From positions 1 to 64,000 of the forward strand of contig PHCB01000005.1 of the NCBI GenBank assembly GCA_002842095.1: a stretch of DNA of 64,000 bases, written 5' to 3'. This document shows, piece after piece, positions 26,071 through 35,441 of this stretch. Made by a program: the position numbers and the translations under genes. The first letter of the stretch is position 1, and each line of letters begins with the position of its first letter. The notes under the pieces were generated by a model. It was not told the origin of the DNA and did not search any database. It saw only the letters and a list, made by a program, of their open reading frames with translations. The DNA is from a candidate division BRC1 bacterium HGW-BRC1-1 (GTDB lineage Bacteria > Sumerlaeota > Sumerlaeia > Sumerlaeales > Sumerlaeaceae).

Positions 26071-26856
26071 TTAATCAGTCTTCTCTGTAAGCAGAGCGAT
26101 GCATTCGTCATGCACCAGTCCGTTGCTCGCCAGAACCTGCTTGTCGTAGGGAGAGAACTGACCACCCGCAAAATCCGTTAAGCGTCCACCGGCCTCTTCC
26201 ACGATGAGCCAGCCTGCGGCGGTATCCCAGGGCAACAAGCCCTCCTGCCAAAAAACTTCAAGGCGGCCGGTGGCCACGGCGCACAGGTCCAGCGCGGCCG
26301 CGCCGAGGCGGAGCATGCCATGGGTTTCATCGAGGAACCGACGCCACCATTCCAGCGTGATGTCCAGCCGATCGCGAACAAAATAGGGGAAGCCGCTTAT
26401 CACGAGGCTCTCGGCCAGCGTGTCGACCTTGCTCACCACGATAGGCTTTCCATTCAGCGTCGCCCCTCCCCCACGGCTGGCGAGGTACATCTCCTCATAA
26501 AACGGTGCATACACACCGGCCGCAATCACCTCACCGCGTTGCTCCAGGGCGATGCTCACACAAAATTGCGGGAACGAATGCGCGAAGTTTGTCGTACCGT
26601 CCAGCGGGTCAACCACCCAGCGATACTCATCATTTTTCCCGTCGTAATCCGCGCCTGTTTCTTCTCCAAGAATCTGATGCGTTGGGAAGTGCGCATGGAT
26701 CATTTGCTTGATCAGCGCTTCGCTCTCGCGGTCGGCGACCGTAACCAGATTCACGTCGCCTTTTTTGTCGATGCTTTCGAGCTTGCCATAATGCTTCATC
26801 AAAACGCCGCCGGCAGCGCGGCAGATTTCTTCAAGGATCGGGAGGAATTTTATCAT
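26071..26856 (-). CDS. suhB: Inositol monophosphatase family protein
   Basis: A 261-residue Mg-dependent phosphatase of the SuhB/IMPase family. The metal-binding marks are GEETG (the Glu of motif 1), WVVDPLDGTTNF (motif A) and WDTAAGWLIVEEAGG (motif B). It probably hydrolyses inositol-1-phosphate or a related sugar phosphate in the cytoplasm; members also include histidinol phosphatases, so the gene symbol is by family only. GGAG six bases upstream supports ATG 26856 over the outer start at 26895. It converges with the ABC-F gene. Confidence 0.92.
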   Translation of the reverse strand: MIKFLPILEEICRAAGGVLMKHYGKLESIDKKGDVNLVTVADRESEALIKQMIHAHFPTHQILGEETGADYDGKNDEYRWVVDPLDGTTNFAHSFPQFCVSIALEQRGEVIAAGVYAPFYEEMYLASRGGGATLNGKPIVVSKVDTLAESLVISGFPYFVRDRLDITLEWWRRFLDETHGMLRLGAAALDLCAVATGRLEVFWQEGLLPWDTAAGWLIVEEAGGRLTDFAGGQFSPYDKQVLASNGLVHDECIALLTEKTD

Positions 26857-27005
26857 GATGGGCTCCACGCAAAGGTGGGGTGGCGACACAATCAAGGTCC
26901 ATTCGTTGCGTTCAGACCCACGTTGTTGCTTGAATAGACATCTGCATCTGTTCTACTAAACTTTTCAGACGCACGGCATCTTCAATTCGCATCGGAGCTT
27001 CTTCC

Positions 27006-27341
27006 ATGGGGTCCTTCAGCATCACCCACATGATCATTCTTTTTCTGATTGTTCTCGTGATTTTTGGGCCCAAGAACCTGCCCAAAATCGGTCAGGCTCT
27101 CGGTCGCGGAATTCGTGAATTCAAAGACGCTGCCCGCGGAATGAACGCCGATCTGGACGATGACGATGATGATCGCCCGGCGCGCAAGCGTGAACAAATC
27201 GCGCAGAAGCCCGAGCCTCTTCCCGAAACGGTAAGCCGCTCGACCACTGTGGCGCCGGACCCGGCCATTCCCGTAACCGCGCCGGAAAACGATCCCATCG
27301 TTTTGCCAACCGACGCAGACGACGAATCCCCTCGCGGCTGA
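27006..27341 (+). CDS. tatA: Sec-independent translocase subunit TatA
   Basis: A 111-residue protein with the TatA/E layout: one N-terminal helix (ITHMIILFLIVLVIFGPKNL), the FGPKNLPKIGQALG hinge and amphipathic helix, then an acidic-basic tail with a run of seven Asp residues after MNADL. It forms the pore of the twin-arginine pathway for folded proteins. It lies 7 bases before tatC. No tatB is present in the window, so this subunit may serve both roles. Confidence 0.92.
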   Translation: MGSFSITHMIILFLIVLVIFGPKNLPKIGQALGRGIREFKDAARGMNADLDDDDDDRPARKREQIAQKPEPLPETVSRSTTVAPDPAIPVTAPENDPIVLPTDADDESPRG

Positions 27342-27348
27342 CGCCGCC

Positions 27349-28335
27349 GTGGCGCCGAACCCCAAACCCAATCCCAAGCGCGTCCTCAGCCTTACCGACC
27401 ATCTGGAGGAGCTGCGCGTTCGCATCATCATTTTACTCGCAGCCCTCATCCCCTGTTTTGTTGTGGGATTTTACTTCTCCCCCTCCCTGCTCGCAATGCT
27501 CAGCACCCCGCTGACACACATGGAGCGCACCACGTTGCAAGCCCCACCGCCGGTGTTCGCGCTGCATAGCGATGGAACTCTTCGACTGAAGGAACCGGCA
27601 CAGCTACTCAACCTTATGGCCGAGCATGATGGCGGATCCACATCCGCGACCGAACAAATGCGCGAGCTGATGGAAAACATGAAAGGGCAAAGCGCACAGA
27701 TTGAGATGCCCGAGGGAACCCGCATCACGCTCGGATCGGGTCGGTCTTCAACCACTCTCTATTATCTCTCCCCCGTTGAGCCGTTTTTTCTCATCATCAA
27801 GGGTGCCCTGCTCATTGCTTCCATTGTCATGGTCCCCCTCACCGTTTACCAACTTTGGCTGTTCATCGCGCCGGGAATGCGCCGTCGTGAGCGCCACATC
27901 GTGAAACCAATTTTACTCTCGGCCTTTCTCCTTTTCCCCCTCGGGGCAGGCTTCGCTTACTTCGTTTCACACTTCGCGCTGCGAGCCTTGCTCGCATTCG
28001 GCGACAGCATCGAGGGATGGCAGCCGAACATTGTCGCATCCAGCTATCTCGGTTTCATCCTCACGCTGATGCTTGCCTTCGGCCTCATCTTTCAATTCCC
28101 CCTGGTGCTCGTTCTCCTCAACCGCATGGGTCTCGTGAGCGTGAAAACACTGACAGAAAAACGGCGCTATGCAATCCTGCTCATCAGCGTCATCGCCGCA
28201 ATCTTTACTCCCCCGGATCCATTCAGCATGCTGGCAGGAATTATCCCGCTCATCCTGCTCTATGAAATCTCCTTATGGATCATCCGCCTTTTCGAGCGTC
28301 GCGATGCTCAGCCCGGGATGATCGTGCGTCCCTGA
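27349..28335 (+). CDS. tatC: Sec-independent translocase subunit TatC with enlarged first periplasmic loop
   Basis: The twin-arginine receptor subunit. LTDHLEELRVRIII at 15-28 is the TatC N-terminal signature, and SPVEPFFLIIKGALL at 141-155 is the second. About six membrane helices are seen. At 328 residues it is longer than the usual 240-260; the extra length lies in the first periplasmic loop (about 50-140), which contains a polar, Met/Glu-rich insert (EQMRELMENMKGQ). A GTG start follows tatA by 7 bases. Confidence 0.93.
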   Translation: MAPNPKPNPKRVLSLTDHLEELRVRIIILLAALIPCFVVGFYFSPSLLAMLSTPLTHMERTTLQAPPPVFALHSDGTLRLKEPAQLLNLMAEHDGGSTSATEQMRELMENMKGQSAQIEMPEGTRITLGSGRSSTTLYYLSPVEPFFLIIKGALLIASIVMVPLTVYQLWLFIAPGMRRRERHIVKPILLSAFLLFPLGAGFAYFVSHFALRALLAFGDSIEGWQPNIVASSYLGFILTLMLAFGLIFQFPLVLVLLNRMGLVSVKTLTEKRRYAILLISVIAAIFTPPDPFSMLAGIIPLILLYEISLWIIRLFERRDAQPGMIVRP

Positions 28336-28381
28336 ATCCTTTTGACCAATGCACGACATCTAATCCATTTACTTTATCATC

Positions 28382-29335
28382 GTGAGCAACAGCACAACCA
28401 AACCAAGCGGCAAGCGCATCCTTATTGTGGAACCGGATACGGTTCTCCGCAATGTTCTGCGCAGTTTCCTCGCTCGCGATCATCATGTCGACACCACATC
28501 CACCGCGAGCGACGCGATGGAGTTTTTGCATAACAGTGCGCCCTACGATCTGGCTTTGTCTGAAGTAAATCTTGCCTCGGGCACGGGAGCCGGCATCGAC
28601 TTTCTTGCCGAGGCCGCCGTTCACCAGCCGGACCTGATCCCAGCGTTGATCACCGGGGTTCGTATAGATGATCATTTCGCCCGCCTTGCCCCGGCGGGAA
28701 TTCGCAATGTTCTGGTGCGAACCATACCCTTCGATTACATCGACTTTTCTCTGGCAGTGGAGAACCTGCTGTTCCCGGAAAAGTGCATGGGCTTGAAGCG
28801 ATACATGAGCGAGCCTTACGAACTGAAAAGTGGGCGCATACGCAGTCTGGATACCCGGCGCAACGTGGTGGAAGATGCCATGCGTTTCTTTCGCAATTAC
28901 CGCCGTTACGACACCGACATCAACAGCACCCGTCTGGCTCTGGAAGAAATCATCAACAATGCGGTTTTTCACGCATTTCGCCTGAAAGACGGATCTGAAA
29001 AATATCGTGCGGGCGAGTTTACGCATCTCGATCCCGGCGAAGAAGTGCTGGTGGAATTCGGCCGCGACACGCGCCAGTTGGGCTTTTCGGTCACCGACAA
29101 TCAAGGCACTCTGAATCCCAGCGTGGCCATGCAGAAGGTGGAACGGCAAATTTCCCTCGACGGCCTCTATGACCTGAACGGAAGGGGTATCTATCTGTCG
29201 CGTAATCTGAGTGACAGGATGATTCTGAATCTCCACCCCGGAGTTGCATCCCAGATCATTTTACTGTTTCGCCACCGTCCCGTCGCTCACCCGCGGCCAC
29301 TTCATATAAACGTTGTGCCCCGAAGTGATGCCTGA
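28382..29335 (+). CDS. Degenerate receiver domain fused to RsbW-like ATPase
   Basis: A 317-residue cytoplasmic signalling protein. Residues 11-130 form a receiver fold (RILIVEPDT), but the phospho-acceptor position reads DLALSEVNL, so Glu61 replaces Asp, and the conserved Lys before PF is Ile (RTIPF). Residues 155-310 match the HATPase_c_2 group used by anti-sigma kinases: N-box ALEEIINNAVFHAF (186-199), VTDNQG (237-242) and GRGIYLSRNLSD (267-278). An anti-sigma or switch kinase with a locked input is the likely role. Its partner is not evident here. GTG start; 3' end converges with the next gene. Confidence 0.85.
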   Translation: MSNSTTKPSGKRILIVEPDTVLRNVLRSFLARDHHVDTTSTASDAMEFLHNSAPYDLALSEVNLASGTGAGIDFLAEAAVHQPDLIPALITGVRIDDHFARLAPAGIRNVLVRTIPFDYIDFSLAVENLLFPEKCMGLKRYMSEPYELKSGRIRSLDTRRNVVEDAMRFFRNYRRYDTDINSTRLALEEIINNAVFHAFRLKDGSEKYRAGEFTHLDPGEEVLVEFGRDTRQLGFSVTDNQGTLNPSVAMQKVERQISLDGLYDLNGRGIYLSRNLSDRMILNLHPGVASQIILLFRHRPVAHPRPLHINVVPRSDA

Positions 29336-29344
29336 CCTCTGCCT

Positions 29345-30235
29345 CTATCGCTGACTTACAGACTGATCCTCGCTCCTAGCAGCAGCATCGGCTATTTTTT
29401 CCGTATCGGTTTTGACGCGCGGTTTCCGAATTCCCATTCCGTCGATTACAATCGGTTCGGAGAGAAGACGCGCTTTGTTGACGGCGCGTTGCACACCTAC
29501 CTGCGTTTGGGCGTTTGGTATTCTCGGACCGTTGCTGGCAGGCTCGCGGTTCGTGCGGGAAAAATCATTCCGGGTAATGTTCACCGCTCCGCCTGGATTC
29601 GAGTCGTTCACTCGCGAAATGCTGACCCTGGCTCCCTCACGATTTACCGGCATGGGATCGTAACCAGCCTGAGAGAAAGCCGCCTGACGCTGAACATTTA
29701 ATCCACCGCTCTGGCGTTTTACCACCCTGGCCTGCACTTCGCGGTTCCATGACGGGTCTTGCAACATCGTGCGAAGGCCTCGAGCGCTGTCGTTCACCAT
29801 CCATTTGTCGGGATATTTCCCGACTAATACGCTCTCGATATTTTCCAACGCCAGACGACGATTTTGTTCCATCAACTCCAGCGTGGGGCTGGCTTCTGTT
29901 TTGCGCGTCTGAACCTCGGCGACAAGATAGTGCGCCACTGCCCGGCGCTCTTCGTTCACATTCGGGGTGCGGTAAATGGCTTCCGCCACACGGATGGCCT
30001 TGTCATAATCCTCGGCCTGAAGGAGCGCCTTGCACAGCTCTTCCTGACAACGGGCTCTTTCGTCGGCGTCGGAGGTTGCATTGACTCTGGCCACGCAATC
30101 ATGTATGCCCCGTTGCAATTCGCGCACATGCTGTGGACTCAAAGCCTTGCTTTGATATACGGGTTCTGCCGCCCACGTCAATGTGACCGTAGCGCACAGC
30201 AGGGCTGAAACAAAACCCTTACACAACCGCACCAT
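29345..30235 (-). CDS. Secreted hypothetical protein with TPR-like helical region
   Basis: A 296-residue exported protein. MVRLCKGFVSALLCATVTL with TWAAEP is a signal peptide. Residues 40-130 are helical and resemble a TPR-like repeat (ELCKALLQAEDYDKAIRVAE); the C-terminal part is basic, Asn/Arg-rich and probably disordered. No catalytic motif is visible. GGGAG six bases upstream of the ATG at 30235 fixes the start. It follows the sensor-kinase gene by 20 bases on the same strand, so the two are probably one transcript. Confidence 0.65.
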   Translation of the reverse strand: MVRLCKGFVSALLCATVTLTWAAEPVYQSKALSPQHVRELQRGIHDCVARVNATSDADERARCQEELCKALLQAEDYDKAIRVAEAIYRTPNVNEERRAVAHYLVAEVQTRKTEASPTLELMEQNRRLALENIESVLVGKYPDKWMVNDSARGLRTMLQDPSWNREVQARVVKRQSGGLNVQRQAAFSQAGYDPMPVNREGARVSISRVNDSNPGGAVNITRNDFSRTNREPASNGPRIPNAQTQVGVQRAVNKARLLSEPIVIDGMGIRKPRVKTDTEKIADAAARSEDQSVSQR

Positions 30236-30255
30236 CTTGGCTCCCACTAAATGTT

Positions 30256-31392
30256 TTACTGCGCAGAACTTTCTCCTATGGGCAGGAAAACCCGGAATGT
30301 TGTCAACTCATTTGGGACCGACTCGGCCAACACGCGTCCACCATGGGCTTCCACCACATATCGCAGGACGTAAGAGCCGATGCCACTTCCCTCGATTCCA
30401 CGATGCGCACGGCTGCGGTGATACTTTTCAAAAATCCGAGGCAAATCTTCCGGGGCGATTCCCGGCCCCGTATTAGAAACTTCGATCAGAACACAGGTAC
30501 GCTCCAGCGGCGTCTGCGCGGATTCTGCAACGGCGGTCCGAAGGTTAACTGTACCGTCGCGGGGGGTGAATTTCACTGCGTTGGACAGCACGTTGCTGAG
30601 CGCACGAAAAAGCAGGTTTTCATCACCCATCACCATGGGAAGGTCTGGAGTCATGTTCGTGTTGAGGTGGAGTTGATTCCGTTCGATGTCCACCTGAAAA
30701 ACGCACATAAGATCCTCCATGAGATAGTTAATGTTAACTTCCCGCGGAAAGATGCTAAGTCGCCCACTTTCAATCTTGCACGACGTCAGAAAGTTGTCCA
30801 CGAGCGAGAGGATTTTGACTCCGTTGGAGTTGATAGTCTGAACGAACTCCCGGGCCCGCGGATTGATCTCATTGGTTGTTTTATCAAAGACGAGAGACGA
30901 ATATCCGATAATCGAGGAAAGGGGGATTTTTATGTCGTGGGTGATCATCGAGATCATGTCATCGCGAAAACGTACCGCTTCAATTTTTTCGAAAGCCCGC
31001 TCCACACTGTTTCGAAGCACTTCGAAATCGAAAGGCTTGATAATATAGTCGAAGCACTGATGGCGCAGCGCCCGGATGGCCGACTCCGTGGAGGCGTGAC
31101 CTGTGATGACAATGAAAGCGATGTTGCGCCGAACTCCGGTAGTGCGAATGACTTCGAACCCATCGAGGTCTTCCATGTGTAAGTCAGTTATTACGACCTG
31201 ATAGTCCTCATCGGAAAGGCGCCGCAAGCCCTCCCGTCCGCTGTATGCGGTGTCAGCCGCAAACCCCGCCGCGGACAACAGCGATTGTATGCCGTCGGCC
31301 ATGCGCTGCTCGTCATCAATGACCAACACCCGGCGCGCTTGCGCAGGCTCGCCGAAACCGATATGGCCGCTGTTGGCGGGTGGCTGACTCAT
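30256..31392 (-). CDS. Receiver-histidine kinase hybrid
   Basis: A 378-residue soluble protein with an N-terminal receiver and a C-terminal kinase. The receiver begins RRVLVIDDEQ, has phospho-acceptor Asp70 in VVITDLHM and Lys119 in IIKPF. The HisKA box MISMITHDIKIPLSS holds phospho-acceptor His152. The HATPase has GDENLLFRALSNVLSNAVKF (N-box), SNTGPGIAPEDLP and EGSGIGSYVL. No membrane segment is seen, so input arrives through the receiver. All catalytic residues are intact, unlike the receiver-ATPase gene nearby. The ATG at 31392 (MSQPP) starts just before the domain. Confidence 0.9.
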   Translation of the reverse strand: MSQPPANSGHIGFGEPAQARRVLVIDDEQRMADGIQSLLSAAGFAADTAYSGREGLRRLSDEDYQVVITDLHMEDLDGFEVIRTTGVRRNIAFIVITGHASTESAIRALRHQCFDYIIKPFDFEVLRNSVERAFEKIEAVRFRDDMISMITHDIKIPLSSIIGYSSLVFDKTTNEINPRAREFVQTINSNGVKILSLVDNFLTSCKIESGRLSIFPREVNINYLMEDLMCVFQVDIERNQLHLNTNMTPDLPMVMGDENLLFRALSNVLSNAVKFTPRDGTVNLRTAVAESAQTPLERTCVLIEVSNTGPGIAPEDLPRIFEKYHRSRAHRGIEGSGIGSYVLRYVVEAHGGRVLAESVPNELTTFRVFLPIGESSAQ

Positions 31393-31823
31393 CGCGCGGT
31401 TACTCGATCCCCCTCGCTTGGATGGGTGGTATGCTCTGGCCGTGCTTTGGTAACGGAGCAGGAAAAGTATTCGCCCCAACTACAGCAAGCCCGGTCAACT
31501 TGGTGAACATGGTCACGCATATACACCCTTGGAGCAAGATGCAATTTTGTTTTGAACGCAAGTCATTTAACCGGCGCTAAATCGCGTCGATGCGCCAAAA
31601 AATCCAGCGCCGTAATAAACCCGACGAGAAAAACGGCACCGTGTCCTCCTGCAAGAAATTGGAAACAACCTTCTTTTCCATTTGACTCGGGTTTCGCCGC
31701 ACAAAAAACCCTTTCACTAGTAACAATTAATGTCCGGACGAAAGGCTTTCTTGCGACGCGCAAGTCAACAAGCTTTCCCGCTCGGCAAAAATACAACATG
31801 TCCGCTTTGGAGGGACTTTCAAC
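31393..31823. other. Divergent promoter region between the kinase and gap
   Basis: About 430 bases with no convincing gene; the short antisense frame at 31563-31799 has no ribosome site. It must hold promoters for both directions. A TTGACT occurs at 31682-31687 but lacks a good -10, so I do not place a promoter. Two short AT-rich tracts occur near 31700-31730. Confidence 0.45.
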
Positions 31824-32828
31824 ATGGCTGTTAAAATCGGTATCAACGGGTTTGGGCGCATCGGCCGCTCCGTTCTGCGAATCGCGATGAAGAACAAAGA
31901 CGTCGAAGTGGTCGCGATCAACGATCTATCTGATGCAAAAATGAACGCATATCTTTTGAAGTACGACTCGGTTCACGGCGTTTATCCGGGCACGGTGGAA
32001 CTGAAGGACGACACTCTGGTCGTCGATGGTAAGGCAATCAAGGTTCTGGCCGAGCGCGATCCGGCGAATTTGCCCTGGGGCAAGCTCGGCGTCGACATCG
32101 TCATCGAGTCGACCGGTGTTTTCACCGCCAAAGAAAAGGCGATGGCTCACATCAACGCCGGCGCCAAGAAGGTCATCATTTCCGCCCCGGCGAAAAATGA
32201 AGATTTCACCGTGGTTCTGGGCGTTAACTGCGACAAGCTGAACAAAGACCAGCAGATCATCTCCAACGCTTCCTGCACGACGAACTGCTTGGGTCCGGTT
32301 GCCAAGGTCATCAACGACAACTTCGGCATCAAGCGTGGCCTCATGACCACGATCCACAGCTACACCAACGATCAGCGCGTTCTGGACATCGTCCACAGCG
32401 ACCCCCGTCGTGCCCGCGCCGCCGCCATCAACATGATCCCCACCAAGACCGGTGCTGCTGCAGCCATCGGACTGGTGCTCCCGGAGTTGAAGGGCAAGCT
32501 GGACGGCATGTCCGTTCGTGTACCGACCCCCAACGTCTCCCTCGTTGACGTGGTTTTCGAGACCGAAAAGTCCGCCACGAAGGAAGAGATCAACGCCGCA
32601 CTGAAGGCCGCTGCGGATGGCCCCATGAAGGGAATCCTCGGTTTCACGACCGACCCCGTGGTCTCCACCGACTTCAATGGCAACCCCCTCAGCTCCATCG
32701 TTGACTCCTCCGAGACCAAGGTCATGGAAGGCACGATGGTCAAGATTCTCAGCTGGTACGACAACGAAACCGGTTACTCCGCCCGCGTGATCGACCTGGC
32801 CGTTCGTCTGGCCAAGGATTACATGTAA
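31824..32828 (+). CDS. gap: Glyceraldehyde-3-phosphate dehydrogenase
   Basis: A complete 334-residue type [19 protein letters not shown] is the NAD-binding loop, [16 protein letters not shown] carries catalytic Cys151, [10 protein letters not shown] holds the catalytic His, and [11 protein letters not shown] closes the protein. It oxidises glyceraldehyde-3-phosphate with NAD and phosphate. GGAGGG precedes the ATG. Its TAA shares a base with the tpiA ATG (TAATG), so the pair is translationally coupled. Confidence 0.98.
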   Translation: MAVKIGINGFGRIGRSVLRIAMKNKDVEVVAINDLSDAKMNAYLLKYDSVHGVYPGTVELKDDTLVVDGKAIKVLAERDPANLPWGKLGVDIVIESTGVFTAKEKAMAHINAGAKKVIISAPAKNEDFTVVLGVNCDKLNKDQQIISNASCTTNCLGPVAKVINDNFGIKRGLMTTIHSYTNDQRVLDIVHSDPRRARAAAINMIPTKTGAAAAIGLVLPELKGKLDGMSVRVPTPNVSLVDVVFETEKSATKEEINAALKAAADGPMKGILGFTTDPVVSTDFNGNPLSSIVDSSETKVMEGTMVKILSWYDNETGYSARVIDLAVRLAKDYM

Positions 32829-33583
32829 TGGCACGTAAGCCGATCATCGCCGGCAACTGGAAGATGTACAAAACACAGAGCGAAGCGGCCGATCTGGCCA
32901 ACGGTCTGGCGTCCGCTGTCGGTACGTATGATAAGGTGGATGTTGTGGTGTGCCCCACCTATACATCCCTTGAAGTAGTTGCTCAGGCCATCAAGGGCAC
33001 CAACATCAAGTTGGGTGCTCAAAACTGCCACTTCGAAGCTGAAGGCGCCTTCACCGGCGAAATCTCTCTGGCCATGCTCAAAGAGATTGGCGTGGAATTC
33101 GTTATCGTTGGTCACTCGGAGCGCCGTCAGTATTTCGGCGAGACCGATGCGGCCATCAATAAGAAGGCCGCCGCCATCTACAAAGCGGGACTCACACCCA
33201 TCATTTGCGTGGGTGAGCGTCTCGAAGAGCGCGAAGGCGGCAAGACCAGTGACGTGGTAACCCAGCAGGTCAAGGGTTGCCTCGCCGATCTGCCCGCGGA
33301 CAAAGTCGCCGCGAGCGTGATCGCCTATGAGCCCGTATGGGCCATCGGCACCGGCAAAACCGCTTCGAAGGAACAAGCGCAGGAAGTGCATGCCTTGATC
33401 CGCAAAGTGGTTGCAGAGATGTTCTCCCAGCAAGTAGCCGACGCCGTGCGTATTCAGTATGGCGGCAGCGTCAAAGCAGAGAACGCTCGCGAACTCATGG
33501 CACAGTCCGATGTGGACGGTGCCCTGGTTGGTGGAGCTGCCTTGAAAGCTGACTCCTTCGCTGGTATCATCAAATACGAGTAG
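32828..33583 (+). CDS. tpiA: Triosephosphate isomerase
   Basis: A 251-residue TIM barrel with all catalytic residues: Asn10 and Lys12 in AGNWKMYK, His96 in IVGHSERR, Glu168 in AYEPVWAIGTGK, and the phosphate loop YGGSVKAEN. It interconverts dihydroxyacetone phosphate and glyceraldehyde-3-phosphate. It begins inside the gap stop codon. In many bacteria pgk sits between gap and tpiA; it is absent here. Confidence 0.98.
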   Translation: MARKPIIAGNWKMYKTQSEAADLANGLASAVGTYDKVDVVVCPTYTSLEVVAQAIKGTNIKLGAQNCHFEAEGAFTGEISLAMLKEIGVEFVIVGHSERRQYFGETDAAINKKAAAIYKAGLTPIICVGERLEEREGGKTSDVVTQQVKGCLADLPADKVAASVIAYEPVWAIGTGKTASKEQAQEVHALIRKVVAEMFSQQVADAVRIQYGGSVKAENARELMAQSDVDGALVGGAALKADSFAGIIKYE

Positions 33584-33635
33584 TTCATAAATCCGCTGGT
33601 TGAAATTTAACCCAGTGGAGAATTGCCCCTCTCAA

Positions 33636-33673
33636 GCGGGGGTGACGCCCAACCGGCTCGCCCCCGCGTTTTT
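33636..33673 (+). terminator. Intrinsic terminator after tpiA
   Basis: GCGGGGG (33636-33642) pairs with CCCCCGC (33661-33667) over an 18-nt loop and is followed by five T bases (33669-33673). It lies 53 bases after the tpiA stop and before the phosphofructokinase gene, so the latter probably has its own promoter. Confidence 0.55.
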
Positions 33674-33744
33674 CCTGCCCTGCCGATGGCAACCGCCCCG
33701 GTCCGGCCCATTACCCCCCAATGTTTCGAGGAGATAAGCGCGTC

Positions 33745-35403
33745 ATGTCCCAGGCAATTTCCGCCCTTCAAAAGGCCCGATTGGCATATTCCCCCAAACT
33801 GCCCGACGTTTTCAAGGGCGAGTTCGCAATTGAATACGGCGAAACGGTTCTGCCCGTCGCCACGCATCAAGATGAAATCAAGATGCTGTTCCCCGGCAGC
33901 TATGGCAAACCCATGGCACGCATCGTGGCAGGCAAATCCAATCTTCCGACCGACGCCATAACAGTTGGTGTGGTACTGAGCGGCGGGCCTGCTCCGGGTG
34001 GACACAACGCCATTGCCGGACTTTTTGACGCCTTGAAAAAGGCCAATCCCGAGAACCGCCTGGTTGGGTTCCTCAATGGCCCCAAGGGTGTTTTCACGGG
34101 AAAATATATTGAGCTGACAAAGGAAGTTGTCGACAGCTACCGCAACACCGGCGGCTTCGACATGATCGGCTCCGGACGCGACAAGATTGAATCGCCGGAA
34201 CAACTGAACGGCTGTGAAAAGACACTGAAGGCCCTGAAGGCCGTTGCGCTGGTTATCATCGGCGGCGACGACTCGAACACCAACGCCTCCATTCTTGCCG
34301 AGCACTTCATCGCCCGCAAACTGCCGGTTCAGGTTATCGGTCTGCCGAAAACCATCGACGGCGACATGCGCAATGAATTCATCGAGGCCAGCTTCGGCTT
34401 CGATACCGCCAGCAAAGTTTATGCGGAACTGGTCGGGAACATCTGCCGCGACTCCATGAGCGGCCGCAAATATTACCACTTCGTAAAACTGATGGGCCGC
34501 GCCGCAAGCCACGTGGCGCTGGAAGTTGCCCTGCAAACCCAGCCCAACTACGCCATCATCAGCGAGGAAGTTCAGGAAAAGAAACTGACCCTCTCCAAGG
34601 TTGTCGACGAGATCAGTGACATGATCGTGCGTCGCGCCGAGGCTGGGAAAAATTATGGTGTCATCCTCATACCCGAGGGAATCGTGGAATTTCTCAGCGA
34701 TTTCGGCGCCATGCTTGAGGACATCGGCCACGCCCTCGGCCAGTATGAATCGGATTTCGATGGCATGACCGACGTTGCCGAACGCTCCGATCTGCTCGCT
34801 TCAAAACTCCGGGCCGACAACGCTGCAGTCTATAAGGGCCTGCCCTTCAACGTGCAGGTGGTTCTGACGGTGCGTGATCCCCACGGCAACCTCCTCGTCT
34901 CCCAGATCGAGAGCGAGCGGGTCATCATCGAAGCAGTGGAACAGCGCCTCGATAAGATGAAAAAAGACGGCAAATACAACGGCAAGTTTGCGGCCCTCGC
35001 ACACTTCTTCGGTTACGAAGGCCGTTGCGTGCAGCCCAGCAATTTCGATGCGGACTACTGTTATGCCCTCGGCTACACGGGCGCTCAACTGATCCGTGCG
35101 GGTCTTACGGGATACACTGTCAGCAGCATGAACCTTGCAGCCCCGGTTAGCCAATGGCAGATGGGCGGAGTGCCCGTCACCAGCATGCTGACTCTTGAAG
35201 CACGCAAGGGGAACCTGAAGCCGGTTATCCGCAAAGCTCTCGTCGAGCTGGATGGCGCCCCGTTCGAGGCGTTCCAGAAAGCCCGCGAAACCTGGAAGAC
35301 GGAAGATGCATACCTCTTCCCCGGCCCCATCCAGTATTTCGGCCCGAGTGATGTTTGCGATGCCATCAGCATGACGCTCGCCCTTGAGAGCACCAAACGG
35401 TAG
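33745..35403 (+). CDS. pfp: Pyrophosphate-dependent 6-phosphofructokinase (long type)
   Basis: A 552-residue enzyme of the long PPi-PFK clade, like plant beta subunits and the spirochaete enzymes. LSGGPAPGGHN is the nucleotide/PPi loop, GGDDSNTNA carries the Asp that selects PPi over ATP, PKTIDGD holds the catalytic Asp, and PEGIVEF lies in the substrate region. It reversibly phosphorylates fructose-6-phosphate. ATG 33745 (MSQAISALQ) is chosen because GAGGAG lies at 33729-33734; an outer ATG at 33721 is possible. A strong terminator follows. Confidence 0.95.
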   Translation: MSQAISALQKARLAYSPKLPDVFKGEFAIEYGETVLPVATHQDEIKMLFPGSYGKPMARIVAGKSNLPTDAITVGVVLSGGPAPGGHNAIAGLFDALKKANPENRLVGFLNGPKGVFTGKYIELTKEVVDSYRNTGGFDMIGSGRDKIESPEQLNGCEKTLKALKAVALVIIGGDDSNTNASILAEHFIARKLPVQVIGLPKTIDGDMRNEFIEASFGFDTASKVYAELVGNICRDSMSGRKYYHFVKLMGRAASHVALEVALQTQPNYAIISEEVQEKKLTLSKVVDEISDMIVRRAEAGKNYGVILIPEGIVEFLSDFGAMLEDIGHALGQYESDFDGMTDVAERSDLLASKLRADNAAVYKGLPFNVQVVLTVRDPHGNLLVSQIESERVIIEAVEQRLDKMKKDGKYNGKFAALAHFFGYEGRCVQPSNFDADYCYALGYTGAQLIRAGLTGYTVSSMNLAAPVSQWQMGGVPVTSMLTLEARKGNLKPVIRKALVELDGAPFEAFQKARETWKTEDAYLFPGPIQYFGPSDVCDAISMTLALESTKR

Positions 35404-35441
35404 TAACACCCAGGAAAAGTCTCAACGGATCATATTTTGCA

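Noticed and set aside
28280-29236. Minus-strand frame (318 codons) opposite the receiver-ATPase gene
   Set aside because: The plus-strand gene has intact ATPase motifs; the reverse frame matches nothing and lacks a start signal.
31682-31710. TTGACT as a gap promoter
   Set aside because: No -10 element occurs at 16-18 bases; the match is probably chance.
31926-32834. Long minus-strand frame (302 codons) opposite gap
   Set aside because: It mirrors the gap codons, has biased low-complexity composition and no ribosome site; gap is certain.
33607-34731. Long minus-strand frame (374 codons) opposite pfp
   Set aside because: It is a shadow of pfp; its composition is unlike neighbouring proteins and it crosses the tpiA terminator.
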